Source of the DNA: Lachnospiraceae bacterium
GTDB taxonomy: Bacteria > Bacillota_A > Clostridia > Lachnospirales > Lachnospiraceae
Assembly: GCA_017996675.1 (NCBI GenBank)
Contig: JAGOGN010000111.1
Coordinates: 1 to 5,408 of the forward strand
Direction: 5' to 3'
DNA: 5,408 nt
Under the pieces are notes generated by a model that worked only from the letters and a program-made list of their open reading frames with translations, was not told the DNA's origin and ran no database searches. The position numbers were made by a program, and so were the translations under genes. Of this stretch, positions 1 to 5,408 are shown one piece after another. Every line of letters starts with the position of its first letter. Position 1 is the stretch's first letter.

Positions 1-55
1 TTAGTTGAACCTCGTTTTTAATATTTACTTGTTCGTGATAAGCACGTTCTTTCAT
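1..55 (-). CDS. Start of an unidentified gene (partial, runs off the left edge); possibly a tyrosine recombinase
   Basis: Only the first 18 codons are present, reading MKERAYHEQVNIKNEVQL, with no stop before the window edge. The ATG shares four bases (ATGA, 52-55) with the stop of the ttcA-like gene. A GGAG at 65-68 sits 9 nt ahead of the ATG, so this is a credible translationally coupled start and not a chance ORF. The N-terminus faintly recalls from memory the leader of XerC/XerD-like tyrosine recombinases of Lachnospiraceae, but no catalytic residues are visible. That identity is a guess; the existence of a gene here is much better supported than its function. Confidence 0.6.
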   Translation of the reverse strand, partial: MKERAYHEQVNIKNEVQL

Positions 56-774
56 TTTTTGTCACTCCATCCCCTCAAATTACCATTCGAAACTGCGGAA
101 AACATGCGTTGCTTTACTCCTGGAGCTGTCATATTCATATCAGCTAATAAGTTTTTAACATATTCCCTTTTGGTATGACCATCTACAGGGCAAGAATTCT
201 TCACAACAGGCAATTCATACTTGTGTTGAAATCCAATGATATCTGCTTCTTTTAGATAGAGTAATGGCCGTATTAGTGTCAAATCCATACGATCCAAGTA
301 GGTGACTGGTGCAAAAGAATGAAATCGTCCTTCATAAATCAGTGAAAGCATCATCGTTTCTACAACATCATCTTTGTGATGTCCGTAAGCAACCTTATTG
401 CAGCCTAATTCCTTTGCTTTATCATTCAGCGCACCTTTTCTCATTTTGGAACACAAAGAGCAAGGACTGTCCTCTTTACGCATTTTGAATACAATATTAC
501 CAATATCAGTTCGTACCAGATGAAAATCTACATTTAAAGAATCACATAGCTCTTGAACTGGAGTAAAATCCATATCTTCATAACCTAGATGAACAGAAAT
601 CGCAACCACTTCAAATTTCTTAGGATAGAACTGTTGCAATCCATGCAAGGCATATAAGAGGGCAAGAGAATCCTTCCCGCCAGATATCCCAATTGCAATT
701 TTATCGCCTTCCTGAATCATTTCATAATCATCAATTGCTTTACGAGCAACACTCATTAATCGTTGTAGTTTCAT
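52..774 (-). CDS. ttcA: TtcA-family tRNA 2-thiocytidine biosynthesis protein (PP-loop ATPase)
   Basis: This is a 240-residue cytoplasmic PP-loop ATPase of the TtcA/TilS superfamily. The ATP-binding PP-loop SGGKDS is at residues 31-36. A CxxC motif (PCSLC, C105 and C108) and a third cysteine (C195 in NSCPVDG) match the three-Cys arrangement that holds an Fe-S cluster in TtcA. GHHKDDVVET (131-140) and RPLLYLKEADI (169-179) are further family signatures. Known TtcA adenylates and thiolates cytidine 32 of certain tRNAs; the exact tRNA target here is inferred, and a related thiolation role is possible. It is slightly shorter than E. coli TtcA (about 310 residues) because the terminal extensions are missing. 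The ATG start has AAGGAG at 785-790, 10 nt upstream. The stop overlaps the next gene by ATGA, so the two are probably cotranscribed. The upstream neighbour dtd is divergent and also acts on tRNA. Confidence 0.88.
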   Translation of the reverse strand: MKLQRLMSVARKAIDDYEMIQEGDKIAIGISGGKDSLALLYALHGLQQFYPKKFEVVAISVHLGYEDMDFTPVQELCDSLNVDFHLVRTDIGNIVFKMRKEDSPCSLCSKMRKGALNDKAKELGCNKVAYGHHKDDVVETMMLSLIYEGRFHSFAPVTYLDRMDLTLIRPLLYLKEADIIGFQHKYELPVVKNSCPVDGHTKREYVKNLLADMNMTAPGVKQRMFSAVSNGNLRGWSDKK

Positions 775-784
775 CTATCATACA

Positions 785-790
785 CTCCTT
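785..790 (-). promoter_or_regulatory. Ribosome binding site of the ttcA-like gene
   Basis: Read on the minus strand this is AAGGAG, 10 nt before the ATG at 774. An earlier ATG lying between this site and 774 is out of frame and only a few bases from the site. This supports 774 as the real start. Confidence 0.75.
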
Positions 791-828
791 AAAATTCTTA
801 TTAGTCTTTATTTTTATTTCCTCTATCC

Positions 829-834
829 ATTATA
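829..834 (-). promoter_or_regulatory. Probable -10 element of the ttcA-like gene
   Basis: A perfect TATAAT reads on the minus strand, about 55 nt upstream of the ATG. At 16-18 nt spacing the -35 candidates (for example TAGCAT) match TTGACA poorly, and there is no TG extension. The promoter may therefore be weak or need an activator. The call rests on the -10 match and its place in the divergent intergenic region. Confidence 0.5.
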
Positions 835-857
835 CTAAAAGAAAGAAGGAAATGCTA

Positions 858-886
858 TTGATTCTAAAAAATAGGAACGGTATAAT
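858..886 (+). promoter_or_regulatory. Sigma-A-type promoter of dtd
   Basis: TTGATT at 858-863 and TATAAT at 881-886 are separated by 17 bp, the optimal spacing. Transcription would start near 893, leaving a leader of about 30 nt that carries AAGGAG at 906-911, 10 nt before the dtd ATG. The -35 region lies back-to-back with the probable ttcA promoter on the other strand. Confidence 0.8.
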
Positions 887-921
887 AGTTTCTATATTTA
901 AAGAGAAGGAGAGTATTACGG

Positions 922-1368
922 ATGCGTTTTATTATACAACGAGTGGAACAGGCAAAGCTTTCTATTGAAGGAAACGTTTACTCACAAATCGAGCATGGAT
1001 TTTTAGTTTATATTGGAATTCGTCAATCTGATAACATGGAAATTGCAGAAAAAATGATTAAAAAATTAATTCAAATGCGAATATTTGAAGACGAAAACGG
1101 GAAAACCAATTTATCCTTGGATCAGGTTCAGGGAAGTTTATTATTGGTTTCTCAATTTACACTTTATGCGGATTGTAAGAAAGGGAATCGTCCATCCTTT
1201 ATTGATGCAGCAAGTCCGGATCATGCAATTCCAATTTATGATTCTATTGTTGAAGCATGTAAACAAGCTGTTCCTAATGTTCAAACTGGAGTTTTCGGAG
1301 CAGATATGAGTATCGAGTCCACGAACAGCGGACCATTCACCATCATTCTAGATTCCGATAATCTCTAG
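922..1368 (+). CDS. dtd: D-aminoacyl-tRNA deacylase Dtd
   Basis: This cytoplasmic homodimeric enzyme hydrolyses D-aminoacyl-tRNAs (and glycine mischarged on tRNA-Ala), keeping D-amino acids out of proteins. The 148-residue length is typical of the family. The N-terminus MRFIIQRVEQAKLSIEG matches the family opening. The two active-site motifs are present: SQFTL at 77-81 followed by GNRPSF (88-93), and NSGPFT at 135-140, which carries the Gly-cisPro dipeptide that enforces chirality. The GVFGADM segment is at 123-129. The start ATG is preceded by AAGGAG at 906-911. It is a single-gene unit with its own promoter, not in the usual pairing with relA. Downstream, the convergent kinase-like gene is separated by a hairpin-rich gap. 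Confidence 0.96.
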   Translation: MRFIIQRVEQAKLSIEGNVYSQIEHGFLVYIGIRQSDNMEIAEKMIKKLIQMRIFEDENGKTNLSLDQVQGSLLLVSQFTLYADCKKGNRPSFIDAASPDHAIPIYDSIVEACKQAVPNVQTGVFGADMSIESTNSGPFTIILDSDNL

Positions 1369-1412
1369 ATTACATGGCATAAACCAATAAGATAGTATAC
1401 TCATACAGATAC

Positions 1413-1446
1413 AACTATTCGCAAAAGTCAAGTTTAACGAATAGTT
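1413..1446. repeat. Inverted repeat, 9-bp perfect stem with a 16-nt loop
   Basis: AACTATTCG (1413-1421) is the exact reverse complement of CGAATAGTT (1438-1446). It lies between convergent genes about 45 nt past the dtd stop. There is no T-run on either side, so it is not a classical intrinsic terminator by itself. Its loop can pair with the loop of the next hairpin (see findings). Confidence 0.6.
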
Positions 1447-1456
1447 AGTGTTAGAT

Positions 1457-1513
1457 ATAATGGACGTGGCTTGTTTTGACTTGATTCTATTCAAAACAGA
1501 CAACGTCCATTAT
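1457..1513. terminator. Long hairpin, probable bidirectional terminator between dtd and the kinase-like gene
   Basis: ATAATGGACGT (1457-1467) pairs perfectly with ACGTCCATTAT (1503-1513). After a small internal loop, TGTTTTGA (1472-1479) pairs with TCAAAACA (1491-1498), leaving an 11-nt apical loop. It lies between genes that end towards each other, where a terminator usable on both strands is expected. Against this, the following T-rich stretch is weak (TTATCG on the plus strand, nothing clear on the minus strand), so a different structural role cannot be excluded. The remainder of the 1369-1543 gap shows no coding signal. Confidence 0.5.
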
Positions 1514-1543
1514 TTATCGAGCAGATCGGACTCGTAAGCTTTA

Positions 1544-2182
1544 TTACTTTTCGGTTTTATATTTCTTCTTAAGCTCATAATAGTTTAAAATCAAATCGAC
1601 ACATCCATCAATTCCTAAATCACTGGAACTTAATGTCAAATCATAACTTCTTGAATCTCCCCAGTCCTTGCTGGTGTAGTAATTATAATAGCTTGCTCGC
1701 TTCTTATCTGTCTTCTTAATTAAATCTCTGGCAGTAGCTTCATTCACATGAAAGCCTTCGATTAAATGTTCAATTTTAAAATCTAAACTAGCATGTATAA
1801 AAACATTTACACAATTTGGATGATCCTGTAGCGCATAGTCAGCACAACGTCCAACAATAACGCAAGATTCTGAAGCAGCAATTTTCTTGATCGTATCAAA
1901 TTGTGCCAAAAAGATCTTTTGATTGAGTGGCATATCATAAAACGAAGGTGTAGCATAGCCCCCAAAGGAATGCGAATCCATAACTAACGAATATAAAAAA
2001 CTATTTGTTGGCTTTTCATCATGGTTTTCAAAAATTTCTTCACAAAAATCACTGTTCTGGGCACTCATTTCTAATAATTCACGATCATAGCATTTTACTC
2101 CAAGTCTTTCTGCAAGTTTTATGCCAATGTCCTTACCTGCGCTACCATATTCTCGTCCAATCGTAAATACAAAATTTCCCAT
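1544..2182 (-). CDS. Cytidylate kinase-like family protein (Cmk_2 type)
   Basis: This is a 212-residue P-loop protein resembling the 'cytidylate kinase-like' family found widely in Clostridia. Visible signatures are IGREYGSAGKDIG near residues 8-20 (an atypical phosphate-binding loop with K17), YDRELL (32-37), VIVGRCADY (108-116), KKTDKKRASYYNYYT (156-170) with the basic lid residues, then WGD (174-176) and a conserved-looking C-terminal SSSDLGIDGCVDLI stretch. By family it should transfer phosphate from a nucleoside triphosphate, but the natural substrate is not established and true CMP kinase activity is not assured. The ATG at 2182 was chosen because AAAGGGG (2192-2198) lies 9 nt upstream. 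A longer GTG start at 2233 lacks a binding site and falls upstream of the predicted transcription start. The gene ends in tandem TAA TAA codons. Confidence 0.88.
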   Translation of the reverse strand: MGNFVFTIGREYGSAGKDIGIKLAERLGVKCYDRELLEMSAQNSDFCEEIFENHDEKPTNSFLYSLVMDSHSFGGYATPSFYDMPLNQKIFLAQFDTIKKIAASESCVIVGRCADYALQDHPNCVNVFIHASLDFKIEHLIEGFHVNEATARDLIKKTDKKRASYYNYYTSKDWGDSRSYDLTLSSSDLGIDGCVDLILNYYELKKKYKTEK

Positions 2183-2191
2183 ATTATCACG

Positions 2192-2198
2192 CCCCTTT
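2192..2198 (-). promoter_or_regulatory. Ribosome binding site that decides the start of the kinase-like gene
   Basis: On the minus strand this reads AAAGGGG, 9 nt before the ATG at 2182. No comparable site precedes the alternative GTG at 2233. Confidence 0.75.
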
Positions 2199-2221
2199 TT
2201 ATAGTTTCTTTGTACTTCTAT

Positions 2222-2250
2222 ATTATAGAGCACTTAATTCTATTTTTCAA
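2222..2250 (-). promoter_or_regulatory. Sigma-A-type promoter of the kinase-like gene, overlapping the end of rluD
   Basis: On the minus strand TTGAAA (2245-2250) and a perfect TATAAT (2222-2227) are 17 bp apart. The -35 box covers the rluD stop codon. Transcription would begin near 2215 and give a leader of about 30 nt carrying the AAAGGGG site. No terminator hairpin is seen between rluD and this gene, so read-through from the lspA-rluD unit may add to expression. Confidence 0.8.
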
Positions 2251-3179
2251 GAAGAAGAGGAAAAATTAACTAATAATTTTTGAAAATATTCCGGTATCGG
2301 TGCGTGGAACTCCATATAGGTTCCAGTGTTCGGATGAATAAAGCCTATTGACTCTGCATGCAAACATTGCCCTTCTAACTTCCACTTTTTTTCTGAATTA
2401 GATGGAGCCAAACCATAAATTGAATCGCCTAGTAAAGGATGTCCTTTACTTGCCATGTGCACACGGATTTGATGTGTTCTGCCTGTCTCTAGCTGAAACT
2501 GCATATAAGTATATTTTTGAAATCGCTCTAATACTTTATAATGCGTGATTGCATTTCTGCCACTAGGATCAATTCCCATTTTTTTTCGATCATTTCTATG
2601 ACGTCCAATTGGTGCATCAATGGTTCCTTCATCGTCTTTGACCATTCCGCATACAATTCCTAAATATTTTCTAGTAACAGAATGTTCTTTGATTTGCTCA
2701 GCAATCAAACGATGTGCATGATCATTTTTGCAGATAATCAAAGCACCTGTTGTATCTTTATCAATTCGATGAACAATTCCAGGACGAATTTCTCCATTAA
2801 TACCCGACAATTCATCTTTACAGTGATACATTATGGCATTCACTAAGGTGTTTGTATAATGACCTGGTGCAGGATGCACTACCATACCTTTCGCTTTATT
2901 TACTATTAAAAGATCACTATCTTCATATAAAATATCGAATGGAATATCTTGTGGAAGAATTTCAACCTCAACCGGATCTGGAACATCAACTTCGATTGTC
3001 TCATCTCCTTTTATCTTATAACTCACCTTTTCTGCACGACCATTTACCCGTATTTTTTGGTTTTGAATCAAATTCTGTACTGCGGTACGTGAAACTTCTT
3101 CAATTAAATCAGAAACGCACTTGTCCAGCCTGCTTCCCACTTCAATTTCTTCTTCTTGTAACTGCAAACAATATCTCAC
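2247..3179 (-). CDS. rluD: RluA/RluD-family 23S rRNA pseudouridine synthase
   Basis: This 310-residue enzyme isomerises uridine to pseudouridine in RNA. By family resemblance to RluD/YlyB the likely target is helix 69 of 23S rRNA, although the exact sites are inferred. An S4 RNA-binding domain spans about residues 15-65 (GSRLDKCVSDL to the IRVNG turn). The catalytic motif HRIDKDTTG is at 137-145 with the nucleophile D140. NKAKGMVVHPAPGH (94-107) and TGRTHQIRVH (232-241) are further family motifs. The start is GTG, supported by AAGGAG at 3188-3193 with 8-nt spacing. It overlaps the lspA stop as GTGA (3176-3179), indicating translational coupling. Adjacency of lspA and this gene is common in Bacillota. 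The C-terminus ends in a short serine run. Confidence 0.93.
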   Translation of the reverse strand: MRYCLQLQEEEIEVGSRLDKCVSDLIEEVSRTAVQNLIQNQKIRVNGRAEKVSYKIKGDETIEVDVPDPVEVEILPQDIPFDILYEDSDLLIVNKAKGMVVHPAPGHYTNTLVNAIMYHCKDELSGINGEIRPGIVHRIDKDTTGALIICKNDHAHRLIAEQIKEHSVTRKYLGIVCGMVKDDEGTIDAPIGRHRNDRKKMGIDPSGRNAITHYKVLERFQKYTYMQFQLETGRTHQIRVHMASKGHPLLGDSIYGLAPSNSEKKWKLEGQCLHAESIGFIHPNTGTYMEFHAPIPEYFQKLLVNFSSSS

Positions 3180-3745
3180 TCGTTATTCTCCTTATTCTCT
3201 ACTACTTTACTTTTTTTCTTACTAAACAATCCCTCAAAATCCTCTTCTTTATAAACGATAAATAAAAGAATTAAAAAGAAAACGAAGCTAATGGTGACAT
3301 AAATATCCGCAATATTAAAAACCGGAAATTCAATAAACTTAAACTCAAAGAAATCAATTACATAATGTCGAACCAAACGATCAATGAAATTACCAAATGC
3401 TCCTGCTAAAAAAATCGTAAGATTTATGACCAATAAATTAAATTTCGAATCAGCTAATAATTTCCATGCAATAAAAATCGCAATACAAGCAACTACGATT
3501 GTGATCATCAAAAAAAATGTTCGTGAATCCTGGAGAATACCGAACGCTGCTCCGCGATTCTCTAAATAATTAAACTGAAGAATTTTCGGGATAATTAAAA
3601 TAGAACCCTGTTCCATTAGTTGTTTTTGTGCAACTATTTTAGTGATTTGGTCAATTGCAACTAGCAATGAGGTTCCAAATAATAAAAAGAATAAACCAAT
3701 CCCTCTTGATTTTACAGTTCTTTTATTTGATTCTTTTACTTTCAT
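3176..3745 (-). CDS. lspA: Lipoprotein signal peptidase LspA (signal peptidase II)
   Basis: This integral membrane aspartyl protease cleaves the signal peptide from diacylglyceryl-modified prolipoproteins at the lipobox cysteine. Four hydrophobic segments are visible, at about residues 15-31, 77-94, 102-120 and 148-165. Family motifs are DQITK (32-36), FNYLENRGAAFGI (58-70), GNFIDRL (118-124, catalytic D122) and FNIADIY (143-149, catalytic D147). At 189 residues it is longer than the usual 150-170. The extra length is a basic N-terminal leader of about 14 residues and a charged Lys/Glu-rich tail after residue 165, both probably cytoplasmic. AAAGGA lies about 10 nt before the ATG. It follows aroB by only 18 nt and overlaps rluD, so all three are probably one transcript. 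Confidence 0.95.
   Translation of the reverse strand: MKVKESNKRTVKSRGIGLFFLLFGTSLLVAIDQITKIVAQKQLMEQGSILIIPKILQFNYLENRGAAFGILQDSRTFFLMITIVVACIAIFIAWKLLADSKFNLLVINLTIFLAGAFGNFIDRLVRHYVIDFFEFKFIEFPVFNIADIYVTISFVFFLILLFIVYKEEDFEGLFSKKKSKVVENKENNE
3188..3193 (-). promoter_or_regulatory. Ribosome binding site of rluD inside lspA
   Basis: On the minus strand this reads AAGGAG, 8 nt before the GTG codon at 3179. It is the evidence for using GTG as the start of the pseudouridine synthase, and it lies within the last codons of lspA. Confidence 0.8.
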
Positions 3746-3763
3746 ATAAGATCTATCCTTTCT

Positions 3764-4984
3764 TTAGACAAAATATTCTTTCAACTTGCTCCACATATCC
3801 TCCAAAAAAAATCGATCTGTGATTGTATGTTTATATGCTTGTCCAGTTTTTCTTAACAAAATAAAACTGATTCCATGTTGATCATTTTTTTTATCCTGAA
3901 TCATGTGAGTCATTAGATCTTCAAATAAAACATCGGAGTGAATGAACTGATTGGAATGTTCCAATAAACGAAACGATTGCATCATCTCATATCCCTGTTG
4001 AAAATCTGACTGTGTTAAAATCCCTTGGTTCACTCCAATTAATAGAACATATAAGATACCTATGGCAACTGCTTCACCATGTAAAATACTATACTCACTT
4101 TCTGCTTCGATTGCATGTGCCAACGTATGTCCAAAATTTAAAATTTCCCGATGACCTTTGTCATCATAAGGGTCTTTCATCATAACATCATATTTCAATC
4201 GGTTGCACCAAGAAATTGCTTTTAAAATAGTCTTTCCATTTCGTTCCAAAAGTTGCTGCTTGTTTTCATTTAAAAATTGAAGTAGTTTTGAATCCAAAAC
4301 ATAACCTTCCTTGATGATTTCTGCAAACCCGTTGAAATACTGTCTGTTAGGCAAACTTTTCAACGTGTCCGAATTAATGTACACAACATCTGCAGGATAA
4401 AATGTTCCAATCATATTTTTGTTTTGATAAAAATTTACAGCTGTCTTGCCTCCAATACAACTATCTGCTTGTGATAAAACTGTAGTTGGAATATAAAATA
4501 ATTTGGTCCCTCTCTTATAAGTAGAGGATACAAATCCCGAAAAATCACCTACCACTCCCCCTCCCATCCCAATAATCAAGTCGTTTCTAGAGAAGTTGTA
4601 TTTTATTAACTTTTGATATAATTTTATCGCATTCTCCATATTCTTTGAGGCATCACCTGTTTTAAGAATAAAGTCAAAAATTATGGCATCCGTTTTGTTT
4701 AATTCTCTTTTAATTTTATCCATGTATTTTTCTTCCACGTTTTCATCTGACACAATGCAAATTCTAACATTTTGAAGATTTGTTGCTTTCGGGATATTGG
4801 ATTCTGTTTTTTCGCTTTTTTCAATGATGATTCCATTTTTACATAACTCTTTGATTTTATTAATATGGCTCTTTTCTTGCATGTCATTATGTGTATTTGT
4901 CCCATTATAAAGACACCTGATTTTATCCAACACTTCATCAAAAGAATCACAAAACACAATATCTGAGCTTATTTTTCCATTCAT
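3764..4984 (-). CDS. aroB: 3-dehydroquinate synthase (AroB family) with an N-terminal insertion
   Basis: This predicted cytoplasmic, NAD- and metal-dependent enzyme converts DAHP to 3-dehydroquinate, the second shikimate step. The NAD-binding GGGVVGD is at 141-147. The probable metal ligands are E222 (GFAEIIKEG), H286 (NFGHT) and H302 (HGE). Active-site residues expected for a real DHQ synthase are present: R158, D174, K180, N190, R279, N283 and H290. Keeping H290 argues against the 2-epi-5-epi-valiolone synthase branch. It has 406 residues against roughly 350-360 usually. The excess is a stretch at about 25-70 between the first strand/helix (DIVFCDSFDEVLDKI) and the NVRICIVSDENV strand. There are G-to-A changes in GGKTAVN and GHTLAHAIE compared with common AroB. 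The ATG overlaps the upstream stop as ATGA (4981-4984), with AAGGGGG at 4992-4998. Here aroB is not next to other shikimate genes. Confidence 0.9.
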   Translation of the reverse strand: MNGKISSDIVFCDSFDEVLDKIRCLYNGTNTHNDMQEKSHINKIKELCKNGIIIEKSEKTESNIPKATNLQNVRICIVSDENVEEKYMDKIKRELNKTDAIIFDFILKTGDASKNMENAIKLYQKLIKYNFSRNDLIIGMGGGVVGDFSGFVSSTYKRGTKLFYIPTTVLSQADSCIGGKTAVNFYQNKNMIGTFYPADVVYINSDTLKSLPNRQYFNGFAEIIKEGYVLDSKLLQFLNENKQQLLERNGKTILKAISWCNRLKYDVMMKDPYDDKGHREILNFGHTLAHAIEAESEYSILHGEAVAIGILYVLLIGVNQGILTQSDFQQGYEMMQSFRLLEHSNQFIHSDVLFEDLMTHMIQDKKNDQHGISFILLRKTGQAYKHTITDRFFLEDMWSKLKEYFV

Positions 4985-5408
4985 GATTGTTCCCCCTTAC
5001 AAATAGATTGAATAGTATCCATTATTTTTTCAACTGAAACTGGTTTGTCAATACGATTGTTAAATACATTTTCTAATTGATCATGTTCAGTCTGATTTCC
5101 AACTCCGATTAACTGAATTTTCTTTGAATCATTCCGCTTCATTTTTCGTATTTCACCAGCTGCTTCGTTACTATTCATGAGCGTCAAATCATCATTTAAA
5201 ATCATCATATTATAATTTCCATCCCGTGATTGTAGATATTTTTCAATCACTTTTTGACCATTCTCAGCATAATCCACTAAAATACCATTTTGTTCCAACT
5301 TCTCGCCAATTTGAAGTCTTTCTAGCGACTGTCCAAAGGCCAATAACACTCTAAATTCTTCATTCGTATCAGATGGAACTACCTTCTTAGACACATGTAC
5401 TTCATCCT
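4981..5408 (-). CDS. Degenerate response-regulator receiver domain protein (5' end open at the window edge)
   Basis: The reading frame has a receiver (CheY-like) fold signature resembling the C-terminal receiver of hybrid histidine kinases: RVLLAFGQS, VDYAENGQKVIEKYL, YNMMILNDDLTLMNSNEAAGEIR, then IDKPVSVEKI. Numbered from a GTG at 5394, the acidic pair before the first strand is replaced by F20-G21. The phospho-acceptor column reads N67 (followed by D68-D69). The conserved Thr/Ser is G99, while the Lys of the KP motif (K117) is kept. Phosphorylation is therefore unlikely, and it looks like a pseudo-receiver. The frame stays open upstream of the GTG to the edge, so this may be the tail of a longer sensor protein. 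Alternatively the GTG, with AGGA 10 nt before it, starts a stand-alone 137-residue protein. The stop overlaps aroB, suggesting coupled expression. Its function is unknown. Confidence 0.75.
   Translation of the reverse strand, partial: DEVHVSKKVVPSDTNEEFRVLLAFGQSLERLQIGEKLEQNGILVDYAENGQKVIEKYLQSRDGNYNMMILNDDLTLMNSNEAAGEIRKMKRNDSKKIQLIGVGNQTEHDQLENVFNNRIDKPVSVEKIMDTIQSICKGEQS
4992..4998 (-). promoter_or_regulatory. Ribosome binding site of aroB inside the upstream gene
   Basis: On the minus strand this reads AAGGGGG, 7 nt before the aroB ATG. It lies within the last codons of the receiver-domain gene, so aroB can be translated by termination-reinitiation or by direct entry. Confidence 0.7.

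Noticed and set aside
693..968. Plus-strand open frame across the ttcA start and the dtd promoter
   Set aside because: It covers the start of ttcA, both promoters and the start of dtd in another frame, and has no recognisable protein features.
1347..1370. Repeated TCTAGA near the dtd stop
   Set aside because: TCTAGA is its own reverse complement and two copies within a short stretch can arise by chance. The possible stem is about five pairs and has no T-run.
1518..1534. CGAG...CTCG mini-hairpin right after the kinase-like stop
   Set aside because: Only four base pairs with a nine-base loop and no T-run, too weak to call a terminator.
2183..2233. N-terminal 17-residue extension of the kinase-like gene from a GTG
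   Set aside because: There is no ribosome binding site before the GTG, and the predicted transcription start lies downstream of it. The family-like sequence begins at the internal ATG.
2852..3265. 137-codon plus-strand open frame opposite rluD and lspA
   Set aside because: It is antisense to two well-supported genes with clear motifs, and its translation is low-complexity Leu/Tyr-rich with no family resemblance. It is a shadow frame.
4699..4959. 86-codon minus-strand frame inside aroB
   Set aside because: It lies in an alternative frame within the N-terminal part of aroB. The real frame carries AroB motifs, and this one is Lys/Met-rich without any family signal.
1..5408. tRNA, rRNA, CRISPR array, insertion sequence or defence system
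   Set aside because: I saw no cloverleaf-like sequence, regularly spaced repeats, transposase motifs or terminal inverted repeats. The recognised genes are mostly housekeeping and account for nearly all of the window.

Overview
This window looks like ordinary chromosomal DNA from a low-GC Gram-positive anaerobe of the class Clostridia. The Lachnospiraceae or a close relative is my best guess. The guess rests on AT-rich codon use, strong AAGGAG/AAGGGG ribosome binding sites, an lspA followed directly by a RluD-type pseudouridine synthase gene, and a 'cytidylate kinase-like' protein of a kind common in those bacteria. No RNA genes, CRISPR arrays, insertion sequences or prophage genes were recognised.

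Layout from the right edge leftward: the minus strand carries a tight gene chain. It runs from the 3' part (or all) of a degenerate response-regulator receiver protein (4981-5408), to an aroB-type 3-dehydroquinate synthase (3764-4984, ATGA overlap), to lspA, the lipoprotein signal peptidase (3176-3745, 18 nt gap), to an RluD-type pseudouridine synthase (2247-3179, GTGA overlap). The next minus-strand gene is a cytidylate kinase-like protein (1544-2182), which has its own sigma-A-type promoter lying over the rluD stop codon. Then comes a 175-bp gap (1369-1543) between convergent genes with two hairpins whose loops are complementary. To its left, dtd (D-aminoacyl-tRNA deacylase, 922-1368, plus strand) is divergent from a ttcA-like tRNA 2-thiolation gene (52-774, minus strand). 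Both are served by promoter elements in a 147-bp shared region. The ttcA-like gene overlaps, by ATGA, the first 18 codons of another minus-strand gene cut by the left edge.

How the genes fit together: the left part is about tRNA quality and modification (TtcA-like, Dtd), and RluD modifies rRNA. LspA matures lipoproteins at the membrane, and AroB makes 3-dehydroquinate for aromatic amino acids. The operon mixes unrelated housekeeping roles, as often happens around lspA in Bacillota. The most unusual items are the pseudo-receiver, which lacks the acidic pair and probably the phospho-acceptor Asp and is translationally coupled to aroB; a roughly 45-residue insertion near the N-terminus of that AroB; and the two-hairpin element with potentially kissing loops. 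I found no clearly new biological system.
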